Positions 1-7,216 of a stretch of DNA of 64,000 bases are shown here, one piece after another (position 1 is the stretch's first letter; every line of letters starts with the position of its first letter). Where the stretch lies: the NCBI RefSeq assembly GCF_002157145.1, contig NZ_CP021361.1, positions 1,550,001-1,614,000 of the forward strand. Direction: 5' to 3'. The position numbers were made by a program, and so were the translations under genes. The stretch comes from Acidovorax carolinensis (lineage in GTDB: Bacteria; Pseudomonadota; Gammaproteobacteria; Burkholderiales; Burkholderiaceae_C). The notes beneath the pieces were generated by a model that saw only the letters and a program-made list of their open reading frames with translations, had not been told where the DNA came from and did no database searches.

Positions 1-304
1 CCGCCAGCAGCGCGGAGCGCGCCAGGGCGGCGATCCTGGGTGGCCCATCAATGACGACGTGATCGGCCCGTCTGGCGAATTCTGACGCTTCCTGATGCAG
101 GGTTTCGCGTGCCAGGCCCACGGCGCTGAACAGCCTTGGAAGACCTTGCTGGCTTCTGCGCTGCGCCCAGTCCAGCGCGGAGCCTTGCGGATCGGCATCC
201 AGCAGGATGACGGATTGCCCTCGTATCGCCAGCTCGCTGGCGATGTGCGTGGCGAGCGTGGTCTTGCCCACGCCGCCTTTCTGGTTGAGCAAGGCGACGA
301 TCAT
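1..304 (-). CDS. parA: ParA-family partition ATPase (partial)
   Basis: Only the first 101 codons are in the window; the gene runs off the left edge. The start is MIVALLNQ, followed directly by the deviant Walker A motif QKGGVGKTT, then LLDADPQGSALDW (Walker A' region) and VVIDGPPR (Walker B), all in the order expected of ParA/Soj ATPases. The protein should bind ATP and non-specific DNA and work with the large ParB-like protein encoded further right to stabilise the excised or replicating form of the element. It lies beside the iteron block and repA, as in Tn4371-like ICE maintenance modules. The family is certain; the partner is inferred. Confidence 0.9.
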   Translation of the reverse strand, partial: MIVALLNQKGGVGKTTLATHIASELAIRGQSVILLDADPQGSALDWAQRRSQQGLPRLFSAVGLARETLHQEASEFARRADHVVIDGPPRIAALARSALLA

Positions 305-431
305 GGCGCGGCCCTCCAAGCTGGAATGCTGGCCTGTACTTGCCTTGCAGAACGGGGTTGGTTTGGGCTTCTGGCTTGCTGCGCTTTCTGCCTTTCGGCG
401 GTTGTCCACCGAAACGGCGCGCTTCTACTAA

Positions 432-463
432 AAGTTAGAGAATTTAAGTTAGGTAAGTTAAGG
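432..463. repeat. AT-rich AAGTTAG direct repeats, possible DNA unwinding element
   Basis: Three near-identical heptamers (AAGTTAG at 432-438, AAGTTAGG at 446-453, AAGTTAAGG at 455-463) sit in the only clearly AT-rich patch between parA and repA. Combined with the iterons 40 bases further right, this looks like the melting region of an iteron-type origin. That function is an inference. Confidence 0.45.
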
Positions 464-505
464 GAGGCCGAAACCCGCGCCAGCATTGGCTTTGCAGCCG
501 ATTGG

Positions 506-569
506 CACGCCTGATAGCACGATAGTCCCACGCCCGATAGCACGATACCTGGCACGCCTGATAGCACGA
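506..569. repeat. Three 17-bp iterons, candidate oriV
   Basis: CACGCCTGATAGCACGA occurs at 506-522 and 553-569, with a one-mismatch copy (CACGCCCGATAGCACGA) at 529-545. Start-to-start spacing is 23 and 24 bases, roughly two helical turns, so all copies face the same side of DNA. They lie just beyond the 3' end of repA, where iteron origins of RepA plasmids are often found. I read this as the RepA binding array of the element's own replication origin. Confidence 0.65.
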
Positions 570-593
570 GCCCGTCCACAGGCCGCGCACCTG

Positions 594-1427
594 TTATCCC
601 CGTGCCGTGTACGGCACGGGCCGGAAGGTCAGCAGCTCGGCTCCGGTGTCCGGCATCCGTTCGATGCCAAGGACATAGCCGGGCAACGATTGCCGCGCCA
701 CCAGAGCGCGCAGGTCGTAGGCGAAGTCGTAGGGCTTGGCCGTGCTGCCCGATTTGCGGTGCAGGTGCCGGAAATCGAACTGCCAGCCGCCGGGCTGATG
801 TCCCCCATGCTTGCGCACCAGCCGGTACAGCCAGCGCTCGATCCCACCCGTCAGCCGGAAATACGCCGGGTCGATGGTCAGCACCAGGGCCGCATCCAGC
901 ACGCCCGCATAGAACCAGTCCGGCAGGATCAGCTCGATGCCCAGCGGCGTGCCGCCGGCATCGGCCAGTTCCTTCCACTCGTTGATCCACGAAAACCGAT
1001 GCAATCGCCGCCCGGTCGTCTCCCGGATGGAGGTTGCCACCGTGGTGGACTGCAAGCGATCCAAGGCCGCTTTGAGGCGCTGGTAGTCGCGCAGCGACGT
1101 ACCGCGCCCGACGAAGCGCAGGATCTCGTAGGGCGTGGCCTGCATCAGCCGCGACGGGCGCAAGCCCGCATCGCGCGCTTCGACGATCTGGCTGGCGGCC
1201 CAGATCAGGATGTCGGCATCCCAGATCGTGGCAATGCCGTGCTCGGCCGTCCCTTCCACGCGGATCGTGATGCCGCTGGCGCGGAAGTCGATAGGCGCAA
1301 CACGCCGCGACTTCGCCAGCGAGAAGAACGGAAAGGCCATCAGGTCCTGGCTGTCGCGCGGCGCCATGTCGCCCGGCAAGGCGCGGAACAGATCGAGCTG
1401 TTCGCGCTCCTGCGAAGGCTTGGACAT
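594..1427 (-). CDS. repA: RepA-type replication initiator protein A
   Basis: 277-residue protein starting MSKPSQEREQLDLFRALPG. It matches the replication initiator protein A family (RPA, PF10134) found in broad-host-range plasmids and Tn4371-like ICEs; the stretch WINEWKELADAGGTPLG followed by LPDWFYAGVLD and YRLVRKHGG is characteristic. It should bind iterons and start replication of the circular form. I start it at 1427; longer upstream reading is arginine/cysteine-rich shadow of the neighbouring gene. The stop is just left of a perfect inverted repeat (599-607 with 612-620) within the last codons, and the iterons follow at once. Gene order parA-oriV-repA-alpA supports the call. Confidence 0.85.
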   Translation of the reverse strand: MSKPSQEREQLDLFRALPGDMAPRDSQDLMAFPFFSLAKSRRVAPIDFRASGITIRVEGTAEHGIATIWDADILIWAASQIVEARDAGLRPSRLMQATPYEILRFVGRGTSLRDYQRLKAALDRLQSTTVATSIRETTGRRLHRFSWINEWKELADAGGTPLGIELILPDWFYAGVLDAALVLTIDPAYFRLTGGIERWLYRLVRKHGGHQPGGWQFDFRHLHRKSGSTAKPYDFAYDLRALVARQSLPGYVLGIERMPDTGAELLTFRPVPYTARG

Positions 1428-1453
1428 GGCTATGGCCACCCGCGCGCCAGCGA

Positions 1454-1735
1454 TCAGCGCGCACGGCTGTCCGCCGAGTGCTGCTCGGCGTACTCGGGAT
1501 CGGACGTGCTCTCGAAGCTGCGCTCCGCGGCCCAGGCATCGAGGTCGGCTACGGCGTACATGACGCGTCGGCCGAACTTGCGGAACTTCGGACCGCCTCC
1601 GATCACGCGCTGTTTCTCCAGCGTGCGCGGCGACAAGCGCAGGTAGTCGGCGGCTTCGTCGTTGGTCAAATAGCGTTGGGGTTGCGCAGCAGCCGTCGAG
1701 GGTGTGGCAGCAGGTCGCAAGGGAGCAGGACGCAT
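1454..1735 (-). CDS. AlpA/excisionase-like helix-turn-helix protein
   Basis: 93-residue protein. The core YLTNDEAADYLRLSPRTLEK and FRKFGRRVMYAVADLDAWA is the MerR-like winged HTH (HTH_17) of AlpA regulators and excisionases. I chose the ATG at 1735 because a strong GGAGG lies eight bases before it; an ATG five codons upstream overlaps that site. It is only 26 bases upstream of repA, so the two are probably cotranscribed. In Tn4371-like elements a protein of this kind sits here and likely controls rep/par or transfer transcription. Whether it also acts in excision is unknown. Confidence 0.8.
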   Translation of the reverse strand: MRPAPLRPAATPSTAAAQPQRYLTNDEAADYLRLSPRTLEKQRVIGGGPKFRKFGRRVMYAVADLDAWAAERSFESTSDPEYAEQHSADSRAR

Positions 1736-1818
1736 GGTGAAAACCTCCATCGGTTAAAAGGCTCCGGCGACACAACGCAACCGGATGGAGGCAGTCTCAG
1801 AAAACGCGGCTGTTCTGC

Positions 1819-2601
1819 TCAGGGTCGATCTGCGCTGGATGCAGAACGACCCTTCTCAAGCGGCGGCAGTTGTGCTAGGCGGCGGTAGCCGCCGCGCATC
1901 AACGCATCGCCGCGCTGCACCAGGCGGCGCACCTTGGAGCGCAGGCCGCCGTCGCTGTACCAGTCGGCCGCCGCATCGACTCCGTACAACCCTTCGGCGA
2001 TCCCGCGCAAAGAGGCGCCCGCCAGGGCCGCATCGAGCGCCTGCAAGGTGTGCAGTTCCTGCAAGACAGGCAGAGACGGCCGAGCCGATGCCATGGCAGC
2101 AGGCGCGACATCAGCGGCGGTCGAGAGCTGTTGCAGCATGGCGGCCAGACCTTGCAATTGCGCGCAGGCGCGGATGGCATAGGCGAAGGCCATGCCATCG
2201 GCTAGGCCAGGCGCGATAGCCAGCCGCAGGCTGTAGCCGGGCCAGCGCAGCACCAGCATCAGTCGCTTGCCGTCATGGATCAGGCATTTTCTGCCGGGCA
2301 GACTCCAGAACGCGAAGACGATGGCGTCCATTGGCGGATCAGCGTCAGGACAGAGCTGGAGCACGCCATCGTGGTCGGGGAACCAGGCTGGATGCGCGTC
2401 ACGCGAATCCAGTTCTGGGTCTTCCAGCAGGCGCAAGCCCCAACGAGGCGCCGTATCGGATCCGCGACGACGGCGCAACCAGTCGAGCCGGTAATCGGGA
2501 TTGCGGCGCAGGTACTCCCAGGCCAGCGCAGGACCATCGAGGTGCAGTATGTAGAGATACGCGGCTGTCGGATACCAGGGTTCGGTGTGATGCACGGCCA
2601 T
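1819..2601 (-). CDS. DUF2285 domain protein with regulator-like N terminus
   Basis: 260 residues. The N terminus (AWEYLRRNPDYRLDWL) is the small transcriptional-regulator-like domain (DUF6499) seen in front of DUF2285 in ICE proteins; the C-terminal third (LRGIAEGLYGVDAAADWYSD, then RSKVRRLVQRGDALMRGGYR) is DUF2285, which resembles a sigma-like or HTH DNA-binding module. An AGGAG eight bases before the ATG supports the start. It heads the alpA-repA-parA group on the minus strand and is a standard core gene of this ICE class. The molecular role is not established; DNA binding is likely. Confidence 0.8.
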   Translation of the reverse strand: MAVHHTEPWYPTAAYLYILHLDGPALAWEYLRRNPDYRLDWLRRRRGSDTAPRWGLRLLEDPELDSRDAHPAWFPDHDGVLQLCPDADPPMDAIVFAFWSLPGRKCLIHDGKRLMLVLRWPGYSLRLAIAPGLADGMAFAYAIRACAQLQGLAAMLQQLSTAADVAPAAMASARPSLPVLQELHTLQALDAALAGASLRGIAEGLYGVDAAADWYSDGGLRSKVRRLVQRGDALMRGGYRRLAQLPPLEKGRSASSADRP

Positions 2602-2940
2602 AGCGCAGGCTCCTGTCGAAGATCAGGAACGTCGCCACGGCCAAACATGCGGAGCTATCGCATCAGCATCAAAACATCATCAAAATCGGGGTAAGTTAAC
2701 CATTGATATTCAAGATCGATTGGCTCCGGGGGTATTGCGAAATTCGTCCGAATGCGACGACCGCACGGCCACATAGAACCGCGCAGTACATAACACCATG
2801 CTCCAGCCCGCATGAAAGATCATGACTGCTTTAGCCACGGATGCACAGGTTGGATGCAAGAGTTCAGATTCAGACCAGCCAGGTCTTGAATAAGACTGAA
2901 ATAGTCTCAATGCGCCCGGCTGCGCTGGAGCGCGAACGGT
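2602..2940. other. Non-coding gap between DUF2285 and DUF2958 genes
   Basis: No convincing gene on either strand. It contains a short AT-rich stretch around 2680-2730 that could hold the promoter for the minus-strand DUF2285-alpA-repA-parA operon; I cannot define -35 and -10 boxes with confidence. Confidence 0.4.
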
Positions 2941-3288
2941 TCAATCGACGATGGAACCGTTTTCCTGGGCCAGCCGCAGATACTCCGACAGTGGCCGTAC
3001 CGCCTGGAAATACCGATCCCGCATGACCGGCAGCTTGTTCGGGCCGACGATGGAGGCCAGGTCGGATAGCTTGATATGACCCAGCTCGGGCATGCCCAGC
3101 CCCAAGTCGACCAAGCCATGGGCGGTGTCCCGATCCGCCGGATTGAGCGAAGCCAGCAGCCAGGTCGCATGAGCATCCGGCGTGAAAAGCCGCACCACGG
3201 GCAACGGGTCAACGTACTGACCTTCAGCGCGGTCTTGGCCGTTGGTCAGCAGTTGCACGCGCTCGTCCTCGGTGATGAGTGTGTTCAT
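2941..3288 (-). CDS. DUF2958 domain-containing protein (copy 1)
   Basis: 115 residues starting MNTLITEDERVQLLTNGQD. Conserved DUF2958 landmarks are visible: VVRLFTPDAHATWLL, LVDLGLGMPELGHIKL and a C-terminal RPLSEYLRLA. The ATG at 3288 has an AGGA eight bases upstream; an alternative ATG three codons earlier has no properly spaced site. The family is common on ICEs and plasmids and its function is unknown. A second, divergent copy is encoded at 14556-14906 in the same element. This copy faces an XRE regulator gene divergently, so the two share a control region. Confidence 0.8.
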   Translation of the reverse strand: MNTLITEDERVQLLTNGQDRAEGQYVDPLPVVRLFTPDAHATWLLASLNPADRDTAHGLVDLGLGMPELGHIKLSDLASIVGPNKLPVMRDRYFQAVRPLSEYLRLAQENGSIVD

Positions 3289-3360
3289 GGTGGCCATCCT
3301 TTCGTCGGTGCACGAATCCGCCAAAATGTGAAGGCGCAAAACCGCATCGGTGGAAGTCAG

Positions 3361-3465
3361 GAAAGACACAAATGTGATTCTGCGGTTCTGCCGGAAGACA
3401 CAGATGCGGATTTACTGATTTCCGCAAAAGCACAAAAAGAGCCCTATAGATTGTAGTCCTATAGG
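3361..3465. promoter_or_regulatory. Divergent control region with repeated candidate operators
   Basis: Two imperfect direct repeats (3361-3379 and 3393-3412, sharing GAAGACACA-GATG-type sequence) lie between the DUF2958 gene and the XRE gene. Next to the XRE start are CCTATAG (3443-3449) and the self-complementary CCTATAGG (3458-3465), 15 bases apart; the second abuts the ATG. This arrangement suggests autoregulation by the XRE protein. Confidence 0.45.
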
Positions 3466-3801
3466 ATGCAATCGAATTTCATCTTAGGTTTTGGGGAGAA
3501 ACCTGAGGTGGAGGCAAAGCACTCATTAGCAACAGCATTGAAAACAGTCCGCAAGGCGCGTGGACTGAGCCAGGAAGCATTTTCCGACGTATCCAGCCGC
3601 ACGTACATGAGTTCGCTGGAGCGGGACCTCAAAAGCCCGACCCTGAACAAGCTGGCCGAGCTGTGCGAGGTCATGCAGGTGCATCCCGTCACGCTGCTGG
3701 CGCTGGCCTATGCGGGCAAGAACCCGCAGCAAGCCGACCGGCTTCTGGCGCAGGTGCGGCAGGAGTTGGAGGCGGTGTTGAAGGCTATCAACGAATCGTA
3801 G
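3466..3801 (+). CDS. XRE-family helix-turn-helix regulator
   Basis: 111 residues. A classical lambda-repressor type HTH spans roughly residues 22-75 (LATALKTVRKARGLSQEAFS, then SSLERDLKSPTLNKLAELCE, VHPVTLLALAY), followed by a short helical tail. The ATG at 3466 has no Shine-Dalgarno and directly follows a palindromic CCTATAGG, so translation may be leaderless, or may start at the in-frame GTG near 3508 behind GGGGAG. It is a small single-domain repressor, probably controlling itself and the divergent DUF2958 gene. It sits just before the first cargo repeat and the Thoeris genes, but a link to them is not shown. Confidence 0.8.
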   Translation: MQSNFILGFGEKPEVEAKHSLATALKTVRKARGLSQEAFSDVSSRTYMSSLERDLKSPTLNKLAELCEVMQVHPVTLLALAYAGKNPQQADRLLAQVRQELEAVLKAINES

Positions 3802-3807
3802 CGCACC

Positions 3808-4030
3808 TGGGCGCTGGCTTGGCCGATCCGGCGCAAGCCGGTTCGGCACTCTTGCAGGGGTGCCAAGCCATGTGCGGCGGGGATGGGCCTTGCGCCGATC
3901 CCCAAGAGGCAAGCGAAGCGCGCAGTGCCGCAGGCGCGAAGGCGGAAGGGATTGACGCCGCATGGCCGTGAAGACATAGAGGCGGCACGGGGCGCAGACC
4001 GAAAGCCCGGCGGCGCATTGCACCGACACT
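3808..4030. repeat. Dispersed ICE repeat, copy A
   Basis: GC-rich block with a core GGCAAGCGAAGCGCGCAG near 3908 and an end GAAAGCCCGGCGGCGCATTG. Closely similar blocks occur at 5637-5834, 6851-7080 and, shorter, 14078-14225. Copy A and copy B bracket the Thoeris genes. It has no terminal inverted repeats or transposase that I can see. Confidence 0.75.
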
Positions 4031-4063
4031 CCCGAGGCAAGCGTTCGCCACTCCTGGAAATTC

Positions 4064-4078
4064 TTACATTTAATGTAA
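4064..4078. promoter_or_regulatory. Perfect 15-bp palindrome upstream of thsB
   Basis: TTACATT-T-AATGTAA is a perfect palindrome in an AT-rich stretch 115 bases upstream of the thsB start. It is a candidate operator for whatever regulates the cassette. No regulator is identified. Confidence 0.4.
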
Positions 4079-4192
4079 AGTGATACAAATTCTAGGGGCC
4101 GGGACAAAGGCGGCACGATGCAGTTGTTTGTCAGGCAGTAAGCATGCCCTAAGCACCGCTCACCTGTGTACTAACGGAGATTGAGAAAAATC

Positions 4193-4756
4193 ATGGCATA
4201 TCGAAATGGAAACTACACCGCCTTTTACGTAAATGAGCCGTTTGATCCCAGTCCGTTGGGTGCTAACGCAACAAAAGATTTTTGCTACTACAACACCCTG
4301 CGGATGTGGAAAGGTGCTGACGCGGCGTTCCCTTTTGTTGACTCGCATGAAAAGACTTACAGCGTCCGCGACGGTAGCAATTGGGATTTGACATTGAAGC
4401 CGCGACTCAGAGAGCGCATTCGGAGCTCAAAGAATATCGTCCTTTTTCTGAGTTCGATCACTGCAAATTCTTGTGCGCTCCGAGAAGAAATTGACTATGC
4501 AATTAATGACCAGGGACTCCCGGTCATTGTGATCTACCCCGGATATGACACAAAAGAAAGCCTTCTGGCCAATGGATTTCTGAAGAAAGAGGTGAAGAAT
4601 CTTTGGGAGAAGCTGCCCGTCTTTAGGGATTCGATGGGAAAGGTGCCTACTCTTCACGTTCCGATGAATAAAGAGCTCATAAAAAAATCTCTGCAGGATA
4701 GCGACTTCATGGTTGGCAGCAAGAAAGAGTCCGGAATTTATCGATACAACCCGTAA
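4193..4756 (+). CDS. thsB: TIR-like protein ThsB, sensor of a putative type II Thoeris system
   Basis: 187 residues starting MAYRNGNYTAF. The YRNG-YxAF opening, KYY-type N(T)LRMWK stretch, FVDSHEKTYSVRD, and LRERIRSSKNIVLFLSS followed by ALREEIDYAI match the ThsB/TIR-like family (PF08937 type). The glutamate of EEI (residue 98 or 99) is at the place of the TIR NADase catalytic Glu. In Thoeris, infection makes ThsB convert NAD into a signalling nucleotide; in type II systems this is reported to be His-ADPR. The next gene, 38 bases on, encodes the matching TM-macro effector. I start at the ATG at 4193 rather than an upstream in-frame TTG. Base composition is AT-richer than the ICE backbone, so this is recent cargo. 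Confidence 0.8.
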   Translation: MAYRNGNYTAFYVNEPFDPSPLGANATKDFCYYNTLRMWKGADAAFPFVDSHEKTYSVRDGSNWDLTLKPRLRERIRSSKNIVLFLSSITANSCALREEIDYAINDQGLPVIVIYPGYDTKESLLANGFLKKEVKNLWEKLPVFRDSMGKVPTLHVPMNKELIKKSLQDSDFMVGSKKESGIYRYNP

Positions 4757-4794
4757 TTCAACCGATATAGCAGAGAAAATAGTTTGACCAACCT

Positions 4795-5631
4795 ATGGCA
4801 AAAGTTAGCTTCGTTGACAAGCGAATTGTAAAGAAATTCCTTGAGATCACCTCCGCTGCCAGCGGCACGGTATCGGCAGTCGTTCTATTCGTTGATATTC
4901 CTGTCGAATGGAAATTGCGAGCCGGCTGGGCTTTCTTGATTCTACTGGCGCTCACCTATTTGGTGATATGGATCTGGTCGAACAATCTAAACAGCATCGA
5001 CATAAACGTTGAAGGCAGTGATGTTACGATCAAGGTGGGTGACATTTTTCAGCAATCAGGATTGAAAGCAATCGCCTTCAATGAGTATTTCGACACACAG
5101 GTGGACAACAAGATCATCAGTGAAAAATCTCTTAATGGCATCCTGATAAAAAAGCACCTCGATATTTCTACCTCTGAGCTAGATCTTTATATCGAGAACT
5201 ATGCTTTCGATGGCAGCGAGGTTTTGGAAATTGAAAATGACCGAAAACAAGGAAAGAGGCAAAAATATCAAATCGGGACAATTTGTCTCTACAAAGATTA
5301 TCTACTGACGGTGTTCTCCAAGTTCGACGAGAACAACAAAGCTCTTCTGACGATGCCAGAGTATCTTGAATTCCTGATTAATTTCTGGGACAGGGTAAAT
5401 AATTTATATGCCCAAAAGAGTGTCTCCACTACGATTTTTGGCTCAGGAATTACTCGCATCAAAGGGCATAAGAATATCGCCGATGAGGATCTTTTGAAGA
5501 TAATGTTGTGGACGTTCAGAATCAGCGAAATGCGATTCAAGTATCCTGCGAAGCTAACCATCATCATTCACAAGGACAAGATTGGCCAGATCAATCTTCT
5601 CGACATTAAATCGGTGAGAAATGGTGTGTGA
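4795..5631 (+). CDS. thsA: Two-TM macro-domain protein ThsA, effector of a putative type II Thoeris system
   Basis: 278 residues. Two hydrophobic helices (about 17-36 and 42-62) are followed by a cytosolic domain opening with DVTIKVGDIF (76-85) and FNEYFDT (95-101), the hallmark of the ThsA-type macro domain (PF20016/DUF6430). Macro domains bind ADP-ribose derivatives, so this one should bind the nucleotide made by the upstream TIR protein and then disturb the membrane, causing abortive infection. It lacks the SIR2-SLOG layout of type I ThsA. The spacing and shared orientation with thsB indicate one operon. The gene is AT-rich relative to flanks and ends five bases before repeat copy B. Confidence 0.78.
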   Translation: MAKVSFVDKRIVKKFLEITSAASGTVSAVVLFVDIPVEWKLRAGWAFLILLALTYLVIWIWSNNLNSIDINVEGSDVTIKVGDIFQQSGLKAIAFNEYFDTQVDNKIISEKSLNGILIKKHLDISTSELDLYIENYAFDGSEVLEIENDRKQGKRQKYQIGTICLYKDYLLTVFSKFDENNKALLTMPEYLEFLINFWDRVNNLYAQKSVSTTIFGSGITRIKGHKNIADEDLLKIMLWTFRISEMRFKYPAKLTIIIHKDKIGQINLLDIKSVRNGV

Positions 5632-5636
5632 TTTTT

Positions 5637-5834
5637 GCCGTGGCGGCCATACATGGGCGCCACGCACAGCGCGGCGGAGATGGGCCTTGGGCCGATCTCC
5701 TGTGGAGGCAAGCGGAGCGCGCAGCGCCGCAAGCGCGAAGACGAGAGGGATTGAAGCCGAATGGCCGTGACGGCAAAGGCCGGCACGGGACGCAGTCCGA
5801 AAGCCCGGCGGTGCGTTGCACCGACACGTCCTGC
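5637..5834. repeat. Dispersed ICE repeat, copy B
   Basis: Second copy of the ICE repeat, beginning right after the thsA stop. The core GGCAAGCGGAGCGCGCAG (near 5707) and the end GAAAGCCCGGCGGTGCGTTG are shared with copy A. The remainder up to 5940 shows no gene. Confidence 0.75.
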
Positions 5835-5940
5835 ATGTGCCTTTACAGACCCAAGCTGTTCTCCAGCTACTAGGCAATGCTTGGGCCCAAAACAAGCGGT
5901 CGACAAACGATTGGTATTGCGCAGCGCTGCATCAGCAGCA

Positions 5941-5970
5941 CAGCGCCCCGCCGCAATGGGCGGGGCGCTG
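5941..5970. other. Perfect 12-bp inverted repeat downstream of the DUF736 gene
   Basis: CAGCGCCCCGCC, a six-base loop, then its exact complement. It lies just after the minus-strand DUF736 stop. There is no T-run, so it may stabilise the mRNA 3' end rather than be a classic intrinsic terminator. Similar hairpins follow other ICE genes at 10480 and 14526. Confidence 0.6.
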
Positions 5971-5978
5971 CGCGGACT

Positions 5979-6293
5979 TCAGGCCGCCTGTGGCTTGCTG
6001 CGCGACCAGATCAGGGTGTGCGTGCCGTCTTCTTCCTCAATCAGGCGGGCATAGACCGTCGCCGGAAACGAAGGGTCATCGAGGGTGCAGGACACGTAGG
6101 CTCGGCCGGCCTCGCTGGTCTTCTTCCACGCCGCGCCCACGTCGTAGCCGGATGCCTGGATGCGGAAGTCCGGGGCGTTCTCGTTGCCGCCCTTGTCGTT
6201 GGAAACCAGCTTGGCCTTGACGTTGAGCGTCAGGGTGCGAAGCGAGCCGGTGAAACCGTCTTTGTCTGCGGTGAAGGTGCCGATGGTTGCCAT
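5979..6293 (-). CDS. DUF736 domain-containing protein
   Basis: 104 residues starting MATIGTFTADKDGFTGSL, then LTLNVKAKL, DFRIQ..GYDVGAAWKKTSE and YVSCTLDDPSFPATVYARL. This is the complete DUF736 family pattern, a core gene of Tn4371-like ICEs and many plasmids. An AGGA eight bases before the ATG at 6293 fixes the start. Function is unknown; it is usually abundant in these elements next to parB. Here it is separated from parB by the repeat-flanked three-gene cassette, which suggests that the cassette was inserted between DUF736 and the small ORF/parB group. Confidence 0.85.
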   Translation of the reverse strand: MATIGTFTADKDGFTGSLRTLTLNVKAKLVSNDKGGNENAPDFRIQASGYDVGAAWKKTSEAGRAYVSCTLDDPSFPATVYARLIEEEDGTHTLIWSRSKPQAA

Positions 6294-7216
6294 GATGAAT
6301 TTCCTTTCGGTTGAACAAGGTTCGCGCCCATCGCGTCCTTGTTGTGATCCGGCCGGCGGGGGACGGGCTGGCTGCACCGCTTGCGGTCGAAACGCAGTGG
6401 AGAGCCGGGAGGCGAAAAGAATTTGTCCCGCGAGGAATGCGCTGAACGCAGTGACAAAGCAGGGGAAATTGTTTTCGATGAACGGTTGCAGCCATGAAGC
6501 CCGAGGCGCAGCCGCGCCACCGCCAGGATTCACAACGAGACAAGGACGCCTTGGGCCGATCCGCTCCGAAAGGAGTTATGGCCGACTCGGCATCCCCGCA
6601 CGAAGGCTTCACCGACTCGTTCCCTGACGCGGGCCAGGTCAACGCTCCAACGACTGACCAGAAAGCCCCTGCCGCACCTTGCGGTGTCGGTCTTGAGGCG
6701 TGGCGTGGAAGTCCCATAGCTAGGCCGGGCGTTGTGTCCGTGAACTGTCCTTCGTGACGTAACGGGCGAGAACCGCCAGCGTCGAGGACGGCACGCATTC
6801 GCACAACCTGCCTCAGCAAGCCCCGGCGTATGCGCCGCATCCAACCCATCGCGGCGGGGCGCTGGCCAGGCCGATCCGGCGGAAGCCGGTTCGGCGGATT
6901 TGCAGGGGCGCCAAGCATCGCGCGGCGGGGATGGGCCTGGCGCCGATCCCCTGGAGGCAAGCGAAGCGCGCAGCGCCGCAGGCGCGAAGGCGTGAGGGAT
7001 TGAAGCCGAATGGTCGTGATGGCAAAGACGGCACGGGGCGCAGCCCGCAAAGCCCGGCGGCGCATCGCGCCAGCACGCTCAAGCGTCCTGAGCACCCAAC
7101 AAAAAATTCGCACATCGAGCGACGACAAAGATCACCCGTTATGCGTCCTATGCCATCATCAAGCCGGTCGTCGCATTGCAATTGAGGCAGTCACTCCGTA
7201 CCAGCAATAGCTTGGA
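6294..7216. other. Long non-coding stretch holding repeat copy C
   Basis: About 920 bases without a convincing gene. 6851-7080 is repeat copy C. The rest has short reading frames on both strands without family similarity that I recognise, composition like the ICE backbone, and no transposase remnant. The right end (7085-7216) becomes more AT-rich as it approaches the three-gene cassette, suggesting a cargo junction near 7090. Confidence 0.5.
6851..7080. repeat. Dispersed ICE repeat, copy C
   Basis: Best-preserved copy: CCGATCCGGCGGAAGCCGG, then GGGGCGCCAAGC, GCGGCGGGGATGGGCCTGG, GGAGGCAAGCGAAGCGCGCA and GCAAAGCCCGGCGGCGCAT. It lies just downstream of the three-gene cassette's last gene. Confidence 0.75.

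Noticed and set aside
506..569. Possible CRISPR array from evenly spaced direct repeats
   Set aside because: Spacers of 6-7 bases are far too short and no cas genes exist; iterons explain it.
3708..4116. Arg/Ala-rich frames on the minus strand with GLRPVP-like segments, recurring at 5554-5906 and 6813-7181
   Set aside because: They are translations of the dispersed ICE repeat, with no ribosome sites and no family support.
4193..5631. Type I Thoeris (SIR2-SLOG effector)
   Set aside because: The partner protein has two membrane helices and a macro-like domain, not SIR2.
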